This document shows, one piece after another, positions 8,175 to 17,015 of a DNA stretch of 64,000 nt. The translations under genes and the position numbers were made by a program. The stretch lies in contig NZ_LJJB01000007.1 in assembly GCF_001420695.1 (NCBI RefSeq), forward strand, positions 1,003,890 to 1,067,889, written 5' to 3'. The notes under the pieces were generated by a model, which was given only the letters and a program-made list of their open reading frames with translations, ran no database searches and was not told the origin of the DNA. How positions within the stretch are numbered: the stretch's first letter is position 1; each line of letters opens with the position of its first letter. Source of the stretch: Brevibacillus choshinensis (GTDB lineage: Bacteria > Bacillota > Bacilli > Brevibacillales > Brevibacillaceae).

Positions 8175-8501
8175 TTATTGATGGACTTTGGCGTCATGAT
8201 CTTGCTGTACGCGGAACCATATATTAAGATCATTAATGACACTGGCTAATTCGTGGATCTCGCTGTTTAACTCGCAGGATCGATTGAAGTTTTCTTCTTC
8301 GGACATCTGTCTGGTTTTTTCGATGATGACCGTCTCAATCCGGATGATCTTATCGGGAATGTTCGCGCGGATCTCCTCCCATTCCAACAAAATGTCGGCT
8401 CTCTCGTCTGTTGAGTAAGCCTCCCACTCCATGTCCAAAGCAGGGAGACGAATACCCAGTCGTTCATCTAGTATAAAATGATTGCGCAAAGATACGTTCA
8501 C
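8175..8501 (-). CDS. Hypothetical protein, acidic helical (108 aa)
   Basis: I do not recognise this family. The protein is acidic and predicted to be mostly helical (RADILLEWEEIRANIPDKIIRIE; MSEEENFNRSCELNSEIHEL), perhaps coiled-coil, with no signal or membrane span. The GTG at 8501 has GGAGAGGA immediately upstream, slightly close. It is divergent from the YaiI/YqxD gene. The reverse strand shows no better gene. Confidence 0.6.
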   Translation of the reverse strand: MNVSLRNHFILDERLGIRLPALDMEWEAYSTDERADILLEWEEIRANIPDKIIRIETVIIEKTRQMSEEENFNRSCELNSEIHELASVINDLNIWFRVQQDHDAKVHQ

Positions 8502-8572
8502 TCCTCTCCAAAACCATCATACCAAATTTGCACCATGGCGGGGAGAAAAAAGCGAACGAAAGGTGGATGCCT

Positions 8573-9013
8573 ATGCACGGAACACGCGTGCTGATTGATG
8601 CTGATGCCTGTCCGCGCCAGGCTTTGGCGATTGCACAGGAGCTCTGCAGGGAGTTTGGCTGGAATTGTTTTACATACGCGAGCTTCAATCACCAATTGAG
8701 TGGGAATAATCACATCACCGTCGATGCCGGTCCTCAGGCAGTCGATACAAAATTGGCGAATGATACACGTGCAGGTGATATCGTGGTTACACAAGATATT
8801 GGATTGGCTGCACTGATTCTGGGGAAAAAAGCATTGTCCCTAACGCCACATGGTATGATATTTGATCCGGAGCGCATCACTTTTCATTTGGAGGAGCGGA
8901 ATGAAAAGGCCAGATTTCGCCGTGGTGGAGGGCGTACTCGTGGACCGGCTGCGCGTACTCGTGAGGATGATCAACGGTTTGCAGAAGCGTTGCGCTCTTT
9001 GATGGAGAGATAA
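8573..9013 (+). CDS. YaiI/YqxD family protein (UPF0178, PIN-like fold)
   Basis: 146 residues with the N-terminal VLIDADACPR and the later GDIVVTQDIGLAALIL that define the YaiI/YqxD (DUF188) family, predicted to have a PIN-nuclease-like fold with clustered acidic residues. The true substrate is unknown. The ATG at 8573 lies seven bases after AAAGGTGG; the ATG at 8567 is an alternative. It lies 18 bases before the PAP2 gene and probably shares a transcript with it. Confidence 0.85.
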   Translation: MHGTRVLIDADACPRQALAIAQELCREFGWNCFTYASFNHQLSGNNHITVDAGPQAVDTKLANDTRAGDIVVTQDIGLAALILGKKALSLTPHGMIFDPERITFHLEERNEKARFRRGGGRTRGPAARTREDDQRFAEALRSLMER

Positions 9014-9031
9014 ATAGAGGAGGAAACCGGT

Positions 9032-9700
9032 TTGACAAAGAAAAATGCCGGAAGAGGTATAGCCATGGGGGCCGTTTTGTTTGCCGCTATGTCCGCCGCT
9101 CTGATCGGTCTATATATGACAGGGAAAGTAAACGGAATTGATGAGGCGGGTATTGCAATGGCAACAGCTTTGCGAACCGATATGTGGACATCGTTTTTTG
9201 AGGTATTGACCTATTTGGGGAGTGGCGTCGTATTGGCTCCTGTAGGCGTCGTCCTGATCGTCGCACTTTACGCCAAAAAGCGGCGTGCCGAGGCTCTCAC
9301 CCTCTTGTTGACGCTAGGGGGTGGAGAGGTGCTAAACGAGCTGCTCAAAGCCGTTTTTGCCAGGCCTCGGCCTACTGACTTTCATTTGATTCCACTGCCT
9401 GATTCCTTTTCCTTTCCCAGTGGACACGCGATGATTGCTCCTGCCTTTTATTGCATGCTCGCGTATTTGGTCAGTCGTTGGCTCGGAGGAAAAGCATGGC
9501 CAACCGTCATTCAGGCAGCGACCATACTCATGGTCATTCTGCTCGGAGCAAGCAGGGTATATCTGGGGGTACACTACTTCAGTGACGTGCTTACTGGATT
9601 TTGTCTTGCCATGTGCGGCTATTTTCTAGTCCGCTACGGTTATGAGAGACATCTGGAAAGACAACCTGCACCCGCCAGTCCGATTCTCCCATCACCGTGA
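9032..9700 (+). CDS. PAP2-family membrane phosphatase
   Basis: Integral membrane phosphatase of the phosphatidic acid phosphatase type 2 family. The three motifs are all present: KAVFARPRP, PSGH, and SRVYLGVHYFSD, with the catalytic His in the last and about six membrane spans. Substrates in Firmicutes include undecaprenyl pyrophosphate, phosphatidylglycerophosphate and other lipid phosphates; which one applies cannot be told. The TTG start has a GAGGAGG site. The C-terminal tail is short and proline-rich. Confidence 0.88.
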   Translation: MTKKNAGRGIAMGAVLFAAMSAALIGLYMTGKVNGIDEAGIAMATALRTDMWTSFFEVLTYLGSGVVLAPVGVVLIVALYAKKRRAEALTLLLTLGGGEVLNELLKAVFARPRPTDFHLIPLPDSFSFPSGHAMIAPAFYCMLAYLVSRWLGGKAWPTVIQAATILMVILLGASRVYLGVHYFSDVLTGFCLAMCGYFLVRYGYERHLERQPAPASPILPSP

Positions 9701-9702
9701 TG

Positions 9703-10584
9703 CTACGTCGAATATCCCAATTCCTTCATCAAGCCCAGCCATTTTTCCACGCTGGGTTTGTTCTTTTTTTCTCGGGGCAAGACGATATAGGCAGAGCGCT
9801 TGGGAGGTTTGTTTCCAGTGATCGTAATTTCGATGAGTTTTCCTGTTGCCAGATCTGCCTTGACAGCTGAACGCGTCATGAGGCTAACCCCGAGTCCTTC
9901 CTTGATCAAATCGATTGCCAGTTCCGCCTTGTCTACCGTCAGCTTGGGAACGTAGTTTCGGGGTAAAGTCTGTCTGATCCATTCATTAAAGGGAGGGCCC
10001 CAGCTCATATGGATGAGCGGCAGGCGACGCAACTCTCGAGAATCAATGTGAGTCGACGTGATGAAAGTACACCCTGGTCGGCTCACCAAAACGACTTCAT
10101 CTTCCCATGTCGGAATGACATCAAAGTTAGGCAAAGAAGGTGGAACATACACGATACCAATCTGAATCACATTGTCTAATAAATACTGGATGACGTCCGA
10201 TGAGTGGCCCGTTCTGGTGCTGATTGCGATTTGCGGGTAGCGATAGTGGTACTCCTTGAGAATCGGTTCGAGGGTGGAGGTCCAGATGGCATTCAGACTG
10301 CCGATCGACAAATAGTCCTCATAAGGCTGCAAAGCGGCAACCTCATTTAATGCTTCATGGGAAAGCTTGAGAATTCGCTCGGCATAAGGCAACAGAGTCA
10401 GTCCAGCTTGTGTAATTTCTACGCTCCGTTTGTCACGTATAAAGAGAGGTTTTCCTACTTTTTCTTCCAGTTGCTTGATGCGCATAGTAACGGTAGACTG
10501 AACAAGATGGAGCATTTCTGCAGCCTTAGTGAAATTCTTTGTCTGTGCTAACGTGTAAAATGCGCGTAATTGTTCAAAGTCCAT
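9703..10584 (-). CDS. LysR-family transcriptional regulator
   Basis: N-terminal winged helix-turn-helix (FEQLRAFYTLAQTKNFTKAA; QSTVTMRIKQLEEKVG) followed by a LysR substrate-binding domain, 293 residues in all. The ATG at 10584 gives the usual LysR N-terminus and has AGAGGG upstream. It is divergent from an MFS efflux-type gene with about 130 bases between them, the classic layout for a regulator of that transporter. The effector is unknown. Confidence 0.88.
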   Translation of the reverse strand: MDFEQLRAFYTLAQTKNFTKAAEMLHLVQSTVTMRIKQLEEKVGKPLFIRDKRSVEITQAGLTLLPYAERILKLSHEALNEVAALQPYEDYLSIGSLNAIWTSTLEPILKEYHYRYPQIAISTRTGHSSDVIQYLLDNVIQIGIVYVPPSLPNFDVIPTWEDEVVLVSRPGCTFITSTHIDSRELRRLPLIHMSWGPPFNEWIRQTLPRNYVPKLTVDKAELAIDLIKEGLGVSLMTRSAVKADLATGKLIEITITGNKPPKRSAYIVLPREKKNKPSVEKWLGLMKELGYST

Positions 10585-10717
10585 AAAGTGAGATTCCCTC
10601 TTATCTAAATATTTGATTACAATATACAAAATTGTTCGTTTCTCAAATTATACCCTGTTCTTTAAGCTGGGAATATCCCTATTTCAAGTAATCAAAAGGG
10701 AAGAGCGAGGGGTATTG

Positions 10718-11935
10718 ATGAAGCGGGAAATATGGAGGGAAACTCCGTTTGGTGTAAAACTATTGTTGTCCACCTCATTTTTAATGAACATGGGCTTTTA
10801 TGCACTTATTCCGTATCTCACGTTATATTTGACGGGAAGTATTGGCTGGGCACTGGCGATGGCGGGCCTTGTTCTGAGTGTGCGACAATTTTCCCAGCAA
10901 GGATTTGCATTCATAGGCGGAGTTGCTGCTGACGCGTTTGGGTATAAAGGAACCATGGTCCTCGGAATGGCCGTGCGTGCAATTGGATTTGCCATGTTCG
11001 CATTTTGCACCGAGACATGGCAATTTTTCGTGGCTGCGGTATTGTCAGGATTAGGGGGAGCTTTGTTTGATCCCGCTGGTTCTGCAGCCTTTGCCGTGCT
11101 GACTCCAGAATCTATCCGGAAAGAAGTATTCGCTTTTCGAAATGTGTTGACCAATATTGGCGTCGTTGGTTCCCAAATTATTGGGACTGCATTGTCTGCC
11201 GTTGATTTTACGTACTTGTCCCTTTTTGCAGGAGGGGTCTTCGCATTATGTGCGCTGGTCGCCTTTTTCCTGTTACCTCCGATTTCTGCCACGAGCACGC
11301 GTCACAGCATATGGGATAGCATGCTGCACGTGATGAAAGATCGGCAATTTGTCCGTTTCACTGTGATCTTAATGGGGTATTACTACTTGAGCAACCAAAT
11401 ATTCTTGACGATTCCTCTGCTTGTAGAGAACGTGACGCATAACAAGGGGAATGTCGGCATTGTGCTGTCGGCGGTCTCTGTTTCCGTGATTCTGCTGCAA
11501 ATGAAAGTCAGTCAGTGGATGGAAGGGTATCATCAACGACTGACTCTGATTGGTGTAGGTACGATGATTATGGGAACAGGATTGTTTATGCTGACGTTCG
11601 CCGATACTCTCTGGCTGCTGCTGCTCGACGTCTTCCTGTACGCATTAGGAACGATGATTGCGGTGCCCAATCTGGTTGACGTGGTACCTCGCTTTGCTCC
11701 AAAGGAACTTGTCGGTGCTTATTACGGCTTCAATGGTTATTCGATCGCCATAGGTGGGTCCGTAGGGCAGATCGCCGGTGGATGGGTATATGATCAGTCT
11801 ATCCAACTTGAGATGACTTGGTTACCTTGGACGATTTGCCTCCTGGTGGGAATGTTGGTAGCGTGGATGTTGTATCAAATGGAACACGGGACGAAGCAAA
11901 TCGGTAAAGATTACCCGAAAATAGCCCGCTCATAA
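10718..11935 (+). CDS. MFS transporter, MdtH-like efflux protein
   Basis: 405 residues with twelve predicted spans and the motif A region GGVAADAFGYKG between helices 2 and 3, as in proton-coupled drug efflux proteins of the DHA1 group. The ATG at 10718 has GCGAGGGG upstream; a longer frame from 10613 would use the LysR-proximal promoter DNA. A weak terminator (AGCCC/GGGCT) overlaps the end of the gene. The divergent LysR gene probably controls it. Confidence 0.85.
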   Translation: MKREIWRETPFGVKLLLSTSFLMNMGFYALIPYLTLYLTGSIGWALAMAGLVLSVRQFSQQGFAFIGGVAADAFGYKGTMVLGMAVRAIGFAMFAFCTETWQFFVAAVLSGLGGALFDPAGSAAFAVLTPESIRKEVFAFRNVLTNIGVVGSQIIGTALSAVDFTYLSLFAGGVFALCALVAFFLLPPISATSTRHSIWDSMLHVMKDRQFVRFTVILMGYYYLSNQIFLTIPLLVENVTHNKGNVGIVLSAVSVSVILLQMKVSQWMEGYHQRLTLIGVGTMIMGTGLFMLTFADTLWLLLLDVFLYALGTMIAVPNLVDVVPRFAPKELVGAYYGFNGYSIAIGGSVGQIAGGWVYDQSIQLEMTWLPWTICLLVGMLVAWMLYQMEHGTKQIGKDYPKIARS

Positions 11936-11951
11936 AAAATTTTGGGCTTTT

Positions 11952-11980
11952 TGAAACATTTTCCAGTCGTGGTACGTATA
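11952..11980 (+). promoter_or_regulatory. ECF sigma-factor type promoter (SigW-like)
   Basis: TGAAAC, a 17-base spacer and CGTATA match the consensus used by SigW and related extracytoplasmic-function sigma factors of Bacillus (TGAAAC-N16/17-CGTA). It lies 45 bases upstream of the start of a small membrane peptide gene, which would be its target. Whether this organism's ECF factors read it is an inference. Confidence 0.6.
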
Positions 11981-12024
11981 TAACGATAGAGATGAATGGC
12001 GCAAGAAAGTGAGGGAATGATTTT

Positions 12025-12132
12025 ATGGAAGATATGAAAAAGTTAAAACGGATGTTATTGGTAACGAGTTCCCTTGGATTTGCCGTATTTGCAATGGTAG
12101 TCATTACGGAAATCGTACGCATCTCCGTGTAA
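12025..12132 (+). CDS. Small single-span membrane peptide (35 aa)
   Basis: A peptide with a basic head (MEDMKKLKRM) and one hydrophobic helix (LLVTSSLGFAVFAMVVI), ending EIVRISV. GAGGGA precedes the ATG by nine bases, and an ECF-type promoter lies upstream. A perfect-stem terminator follows. No family is recognised; the SigW-like promoter suggests an envelope-stress role, which is inference only. Confidence 0.65.
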   Translation: MEDMKKLKRMLLVTSSLGFAVFAMVVITEIVRISV

Positions 12133-12158
12133 AGAGAAAACTCAAGGACTAAAAAACG

Positions 12159-12275
12159 AAAAGCTTGCATGTCCCGTCTGAGGGCTGCAAGCTTTTCTTT
12201 ATCGTGTAGCGCCTAAAAACTTTCCTCTACATCGGGGTCGCTCATCCTTGGGCTGTCCTCGGTAGAGGTTTTTTT
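12159..12275 (+). terminator. Two hairpin terminators between the small peptide gene and rocE
   Basis: GAAAAGCTTGCA pairs perfectly with TGCAAGCTTTTC (12159-12199), a symmetric hairpin able to act on both strands between convergent genes. A second stem, CCTCTAC (12224-12230) with GTAGAGG (12262-12268), is followed by seven T on the plus strand. Confidence 0.8.
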
Positions 12276-12288
12276 GGGTTATGGCTTA

Positions 12289-13692
12289 TTACGCTGCGTT
12301 CTTTTTGAGCGGTTCCAGCTTCTTTTTAAAATGAAGCTGATACACGATGATGGCAATGATCATGAAAGGGACACCGCAATAGAGGGCGATGCGCTGCTCA
12401 GGGTCAAATGCCAGGCTGACCAGAACAGTCAGGTTCAGGATCAAAGACACCAACGGAACAATCGGATAAAGCGGGGTACGGAACTTGAGATCCTCCAGCT
12501 TGCCGCCATTTTTCAAGTAGTGGCGACGGAAGGCGAGTTGGGAAGCAGAGATCGAGATCCAACCTATCTGTGCACCCAGACCTGCAATCGACAGCAAAAC
12601 CATGAAGACGGTATCTTCGGCAAAGAAGCCGGACAACAGGGACAAAAGTGCGATCGCAAACGTGATCAGCAGGGCATTCATCGGAATTCCCTTTTTGTTG
12701 ACGGCACCCAGCTTTTCAGACGCCATGCCTTCTTTAGACAAGGCAAAAAGCATACGGGTAGCAGCGTACAAACCAGAGTTGGCAACCGACAAAAGTGCGG
12801 TCAACACGACGAAGTTCATAATATCAGCAGCGTACGGAATACCGATGCTGTCAAACACGACGACAAATGGGCTTTCTACTACCCCTGCTTGCTCGTATGG
12901 AATCATCCCAGCGAGAATAAAAATGGCGAGAACAAAGAAAACGAGCGTACGCCAAACGGTGTTGCGAATCGACTTCGGAATGGTTTTCTCCGGTTCTTTA
13001 CTTTCCCCGGCTGCGATCCCGATCAGCTCGGTACCCTGAAAAGAGAAATTGACGGTAATCATCGTCATTAATAGACCTGTAATCCCGTGAGGAAGCCACG
13101 AGCCGCTGGTAAAGTTGGAGAACATCGGAGCAGGCTGACCGTTTTTCAAATCGATCAGTCCAAACATAGCTGCACCACCCAAAATGATAAACAGGATGAT
13201 AGCGCTTACCTTGATGCTAGAAAACCAAAACTCGGTCTCACCAAATGCACGAGCCGACAAGGCATTGAGAAGGAACAAAACACCGCCAAAAAGGGCGCAC
13301 CACATCCACACAGGCGAATCAGGGAACCAGCGTTGCATCAAGAGACCAGAAGACAAGAGCTCCAGAGCAACGGTAACTGCCCAACCCAACCAGTACAGCC
13401 AACCGACACCAAAGCCAAGAGAAGGACTGACAAAACGGGTCATGTAGGTCTGGAAGGAACCAGAGACTGGCATGGCAACCGTAAGCTCACCCAAGCAAAG
13501 CATGGTCAGATACATAATAAATCCGCCGACCAAGAAGGAAAGAATCGTACCAATCGGACCCGCTTGGCTAATCGTATAGCCAGATCCGAGGAACAAGCCG
13601 GTTCCAATTACACCGCCTAGCGAAATCATGAAGAGATGCCTGCTATTCATACTACGTTTTAGTTCATTTTGTTGATCGTTGTGTGTTGTCAT
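12289..13692 (-). CDS. rocE: Amino acid permease, arginine/ornithine type (RocE/RocC-like)
   Basis: 467-residue member of the APC superfamily with twelve spans and the N-terminal signature ISLGGVIGTGLFLGSG. The ATG at 13692 has a GAAGGAG site. The substrate call rests on context: it lies beside a RocR-type sigma-54 activator and ornithine aminotransferase, and a -24/-12 promoter precedes it, as for the roc regulon of Bacillus. Histidine or other basic amino acids are possible alternatives, because the sequence class alone does not separate RocE from related permeases. Confidence 0.78.
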   Translation of the reverse strand: MTTHNDQQNELKRSMNSRHLFMISLGGVIGTGLFLGSGYTISQAGPIGTILSFLVGGFIMYLTMLCLGELTVAMPVSGSFQTYMTRFVSPSLGFGVGWLYWLGWAVTVALELLSSGLLMQRWFPDSPVWMWCALFGGVLFLLNALSARAFGETEFWFSSIKVSAIILFIILGGAAMFGLIDLKNGQPAPMFSNFTSGSWLPHGITGLLMTMITVNFSFQGTELIGIAAGESKEPEKTIPKSIRNTVWRTLVFFVLAIFILAGMIPYEQAGVVESPFVVVFDSIGIPYAADIMNFVVLTALLSVANSGLYAATRMLFALSKEGMASEKLGAVNKKGIPMNALLITFAIALLSLLSGFFAEDTVFMVLLSIAGLGAQIGWISISASQLAFRRHYLKNGGKLEDLKFRTPLYPIVPLVSLILNLTVLVSLAFDPEQRIALYCGVPFMIIAIIVYQLHFKKKLEPLKKNAA

Positions 13693-13757
13693 GTAGTCGA
13701 CTCCTTCGTGCAAGAATATAGGCTTGATGAATGCGTTTTCAGGATGGCTATATGTTC

Positions 13758-13774
13758 TGCAAGAATGATACCAA
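13758..13774 (-). promoter_or_regulatory. Sigma-54 (-24/-12) promoter of the permease gene
   Basis: Read on the minus strand, TTGGTATCATTCTTGCA has GG and GC elements separated by exactly ten bases, the sigma-54 pattern (TGGCAY-N5-TTGCW). It lies about 65 bases upstream of the permease start and faces it. Confidence 0.8.
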
Positions 13775-13835
13775 ATAAAATAAGCAGAAAATTCATGGTT
13801 TGCGCAGCATTATGAATGATAAGTGCAAACGATCA

Positions 13836-13851
13836 TTGCATTTTTGTGCAA
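13836..13851. promoter_or_regulatory. Candidate RocR upstream activating site (rocE side)
   Basis: TTGCATTTTTGTGCAA is an inverted repeat (TTGCA/TGCAA) about 65 bases upstream of the -24/-12 promoter of the permease gene. Its TGCA-rich dyad resembles the site on the rocD side and the RocR activating sites known in Bacillus subtilis. TGCAAAC half-sites also lie nearby. Confidence 0.55.
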
Positions 13852-13903
13852 AATAATTAAAAAATACGCCAAAAAATTTGGCGTATGTAAAGAATGGTGC
13901 GTA

Positions 13904-15313
13904 TTATCCTTTTATTCCGAGCTTGCGTAGCCGATATTGGAGACTTTGTCTACTGATCTGCAGCTCTTTGGCAGCACGCGAAATGTTTCCATTGTATTTG
14001 TCCACGACATGGTGAATATACGAGGTTTCGAATTCCTGCATTGTTTCCTTTAATGGTTTCCCTTCATCCGGGAAGGGGAGGAACGGTTGAGACTGCTGCT
14101 CTACCATGATGGCAGCCGCTGGAGCACGGCGTAAAAAATGCAGAGGCAGATGTTCGTAGCCGATGATCGTGTCATCAATCATCAAGTTCATAGCCCCCTC
14201 AATGAGGTGCTGCAGCTCGCGTACATTGCCTGGCCAATCATGCTCGTTGAAAAAGTTGTGGACTTCATCGCTGACTCCGACGACCTCCATTTGAAAGAGC
14301 TGGTTGTATTTTTCAATGAAGTGGCTTACCAGTACCGGGATGTCGACCTTGCGTTCACGAAGCGGAGGAATAAACAGGGTGACTACGCCTAGTCGATAGT
14401 ACAAGTCCTTTCGTAGATGCTGATTGGCGATAGCTTCGACGGGATCTTCATTAATGGCGGCGACGATCCGTACATCGATGGACCGATCCTTGGTATCTCC
14501 AATCCTGCGAATGGACTTCTCCTGCAAAGCACGTAACAATTTGGCCTGCAGAGGCATACTAAGCGAGTTGATTTCATCGAGAAAAAGCGTGCCACCCTCC
14601 GCTTGCTCAAACAATCCGGGTCGCTCGATAGCACCGGTGAATGCTCCTCGTGCTGTCCCGAACAAAAGCCCCTCAATCAAGCTGTCGGGTAGGGCAGCGC
14701 AGTTTTGAGAAATAAGTGGGCCTGATGCGCGCAGACTAGCATTGTGAATGCTTTGCACAAATAGCTCTTTGCCGGCTCCGGTTTCTCCTACGACGAGGAC
14801 GGAGGAAGAGGTGCGTGCTGCGCGTTTGGCATTCTCGATCACGTCTAGAATCGGTCCACTGCGTCCGATGATCTGATCAAAGGTGTAGCGCGATCCGTTT
14901 TTCTCCAATAAATTTTCGCGAATCAACCGTTCCATTTTGGTGACGTCATCAGCGATTTCCATTGCGCCGACGATTTGACCAATTTCCACGATGGGATACG
15001 TGTTATTAATGGTGGTAATTTCTTTTTGCTTGTCATTGAAATACGTTTGTCGGGTATTGCGTATGCTTTTTCCTGTTCGCAGGCAGGTGAGCAACGTGCT
15101 TTCCTGTCCTGAAGGAAATTGAAAGACCTCAGACAAGGGTTTATGTAAAACGTCTTGCTGCGTCATGGATTCGAGTTCCGTCATTTTCTGATTGTAGACG
15201 ATCGTTGTGCCATGCGAGTCAATAACATGTACACCCTCATTCATTCTGTCTAATATTTGTTCGTAGATACGTAGAAACGTGTCGAGTGAAGAATGTTGCA
15301 TGGAAGACGACAC
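13904..15313 (-). CDS. rocR: Sigma-54-dependent activator RocR
   Basis: 469-residue enhancer-binding protein: N-terminal PAS-like sensor (to about residue 130), central AAA+ domain with Walker A GETGAGKE, the sigma-54 contact loop GAFTGA, Walker B GGTLFLDEI, and a C-terminal Fis-type helix-turn-helix (GNISRAAKELQISRQSLQYRLRKLG). RocR of Bacillus senses ornithine or citrulline and switches on arginine catabolism. Two -24/-12 promoters flank the gene, one on each side, each with a nearby TGCA dyad. The GTG at 15313 is assumed; the ATG at 15301 is equally possible. Confidence 0.88.
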   Translation of the reverse strand: MSSSMQHSSLDTFLRIYEQILDRMNEGVHVIDSHGTTIVYNQKMTELESMTQQDVLHKPLSEVFQFPSGQESTLLTCLRTGKSIRNTRQTYFNDKQKEITTINNTYPIVEIGQIVGAMEIADDVTKMERLIRENLLEKNGSRYTFDQIIGRSGPILDVIENAKRAARTSSSVLVVGETGAGKELFVQSIHNASLRASGPLISQNCAALPDSLIEGLLFGTARGAFTGAIERPGLFEQAEGGTLFLDEINSLSMPLQAKLLRALQEKSIRRIGDTKDRSIDVRIVAAINEDPVEAIANQHLRKDLYYRLGVVTLFIPPLRERKVDIPVLVSHFIEKYNQLFQMEVVGVSDEVHNFFNEHDWPGNVRELQHLIEGAMNLMIDDTIIGYEHLPLHFLRRAPAAAIMVEQQSQPFLPFPDEGKPLKETMQEFETSYIHHVVDKYNGNISRAAKELQISRQSLQYRLRKLGIKG

Positions 15314-15408
15314 AGTAGTTCACCAGCCTTTCTTCGTGAAAGTATCATATCATAGGAAAGCGCAGGTGCAAAATGTTTGTGCAGGTGCCGAAATTTACGA
15401 AACAATAT

Positions 15409-15423
15409 GCAAAATTATTTTGC
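15409..15423. promoter_or_regulatory. Candidate RocR upstream activating site (rocD side)
   Basis: GCAAAATTATTTTGC is a perfect 15-base palindrome 40 bases upstream of the rocD sigma-54 promoter. Its form fits an enhancer site for the adjacent RocR-type activator. Confidence 0.65.
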
Positions 15424-15463
15424 GGTCCGCTTTCATTTTTTGCATCTTTCTTGGCATTTTCCT

Positions 15464-15480
15464 TTGGCATCATTCTTGCT
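15464..15480 (+). promoter_or_regulatory. Sigma-54 (-24/-12) promoter of rocD
   Basis: TTGGCATCATTCTTGCT is a near-perfect sigma-54 promoter, with GG (15466) and GC (15478) ten bases apart. It lies 40 bases upstream of the rocD start. It shares the core ATCATTCTTGC with the permease promoter. Confidence 0.88.
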
Positions 15481-15519
15481 TAGTAATAGTTGCATGTGAA
15501 ATTGAAGGAGGTCGTCAAC

Positions 15520-16731
15520 ATGGAACAAACAAAAAAGGTAATTGACCAGACTGAAAAATACGGTGCGCATAACTATCATCCGCTACCGATCGTAATCTCC
15601 AAGGCAGAAGGCGTATGGGTCGAAGATCCAGAAGGCAAAAAATACATGGATATGCTGAGCGCCTACTCTGCTCTGAACCAAGGACATCGTCATCCACGCA
15701 TCATCAAGGCACTGAAAGATCAGGCTGACAAAGTAACCCTAACTTCTCGCGCTTTCTATAATGACCAGCTGGGTGAATTCTACGAAAAATTGTCTGCGCT
15801 GACTGGCAAAGAAATGATCTTGCCAATGAATACAGGTGCAGAGGCAGTTGAGACAGCACTCAAAGCTGTTCGCCGTTGGGCTTACGATGTGAAGAAAGTT
15901 GCAGAAAACCAAGCAGAAATCATCGTGTGTGAAGGCAACTTCCACGGTCGCACGGTAACGATTACTTCTTTTTCTTCCGCTGAAGAGTACAGACGCGGTT
16001 TTGGACCGTTCACCCCAGGCTTCAAGATCATCCCTTATGGTGACATCGAAGCGCTGAAACAGGCGATTACGCCAAATACGGCAGCGTTCATGCTCGAGCC
16101 TATTCAAGGTGAAGCGGGAATCATCATTCCACCAGATGGCTTCCTGAAACAAGCGTATGACATCTGTAAAGAAAACAACGTTCTTCTGGTGAGCGATGAA
16201 ATCCAAACTGGTTTTGGGCGTACTGGAAAACTGTTTGCGAGTGATTGGGAAGGTGTAAAATCAGATATGTACATCATGGGGAAAGCTCTCGGTGGTGGCG
16301 TATTCCCGATCTCGGCAGTAGCAGCAGACAAGGAAATTCTGAGTGTATTCGAACCAGGTTCCCATGGTTCTACTTTTGGGGGCAATCCGCTCGGTTGCGC
16401 AGTCGCAGTCGCAGCGATGGATGTACTGGCAGACGAGCAATTGGTACAACGCTCCCTCGAAATGGGCGCTTACTTCGTGGAGAAGCTCAAAGAAATCAAC
16501 AACCCACTGATTCAAGAAATCCGTGGTCGCGGTTTGTTCATTGGTCTCGAGTTGAAAACAGCTGCTCGTCCTTATTGCGAGCAACTGAAAGAACTGGGCT
16601 TGCTTTGCAAAGAAACCCATGAGACAACGATTCGCTTTGCACCACCGCTCATTATTTCCAAAGAAGATCTGGATTGGGCCATTGCGAAAATCAAGCAAGT
16701 ACTGCATGTGACGGAAACTGCAAACGCGTAA
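15520..16731 (+). CDS. rocD: Ornithine aminotransferase
   Basis: PLP enzyme that converts ornithine and 2-oxoglutarate to glutamate semialdehyde and glutamate in arginine breakdown. 403 residues; conserved elements include GHRHPRI near the N-terminus, [13 protein letters not shown] (cofactor phosphate site), [14 protein letters not shown] and [13 protein letters not shown], where the lysine of GKAL forms the Schiff base. The ATG at 15520 follows GAAGGAGG. It is controlled by the -24/-12 promoter just upstream and presumably by the adjacent RocR. Confidence 0.93.
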   Translation: MEQTKKVIDQTEKYGAHNYHPLPIVISKAEGVWVEDPEGKKYMDMLSAYSALNQGHRHPRIIKALKDQADKVTLTSRAFYNDQLGEFYEKLSALTGKEMILPMNTGAEAVETALKAVRRWAYDVKKVAENQAEIIVCEGNFHGRTVTITSFSSAEEYRRGFGPFTPGFKIIPYGDIEALKQAITPNTAAFMLEPIQGEAGIIIPPDGFLKQAYDICKENNVLLVSDEIQTGFGRTGKLFASDWEGVKSDMYIMGKALGGGVFPISAVAADKEILSVFEPGSHGSTFGGNPLGCAVAVAAMDVLADEQLVQRSLEMGAYFVEKLKEINNPLIQEIRGRGLFIGLELKTAARPYCEQLKELGLLCKETHETTIRFAPPLIISKEDLDWAIAKIKQVLHVTETANA

Positions 16732-16746
16732 GAAATCGCTTGAAAG

Positions 16747-16777
16747 AAAAAGCTATCCATGACAGGATAGCTTTTTT
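16747..16777 (+). terminator. Intrinsic terminator after rocD
   Basis: AGCTATCC and GGATAGCT form a stem with a six-base loop, followed by a T run. Confidence 0.85.
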
Positions 16778-16838
16778 CAATGATAAAAGGGAAAATGTCT
16801 CGGTTCCGAGAATAATTTTTCGACAAATTTCGATCTTG

Positions 16839-16947
16839 TGTGGATAAACTTGGAAACTAAATCCACATGGAAACATCTTGCTTTTTGTCAGTTACGCACA
16901 AATTACTCACAACTTTTCCACAACTTTTCAACATGGGGTGTGGATAT
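16839..16947. promoter_or_regulatory. Cluster of DnaA-box-like sites upstream of sda
   Basis: Four DnaA-box-like 9-mers lie within 110 bases: TGTGGATAA (16839-16847, exact consensus on the minus strand), AAATCCACA (16859-16867), TTTTCCACA (16914-16922) and TGTGGATAT (16939-16947). In Bacillus subtilis, DnaA controls sda, so replication status feeds into sporulation. The cluster ends directly at the promoter. Confidence 0.75.
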
Positions 16948-16948
16948 C

Positions 16949-16984
16949 CGAACGATTGTTCGTTAATGTTGCTTCTGATACAAT
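16949..16984 (+). promoter_or_regulatory. sda promoter overlapped by a LexA-type SOS box
   Basis: TTGTTC (16956-16961), a 17-base spacer and TACAAT (16979-16984) form a sigma-A promoter. CGAACGATTGTTCG (16949-16962) matches the Bacillus LexA box (CGAAC-N4-GTTCG) and covers the -35 element, so a repressor bound there should block transcription. Confidence 0.75.
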
Positions 16985-17015
16985 GGGCTCATAAACAAGC
17001 TGGAGGTGAGCAAAG

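Noticed and set aside
12274-13071. 265-residue plus-strand frame over the amino acid permease gene
   Set aside because: The sequence is low-complexity polar, with no start signal, and opposite to a clear APC permease.
16839-16947. Chromosome replication origin
   Set aside because: DnaA boxes are few, there is no AT-rich unwinding region of note, and dnaA, dnaN and rpmH are absent. Control of sda explains the boxes.
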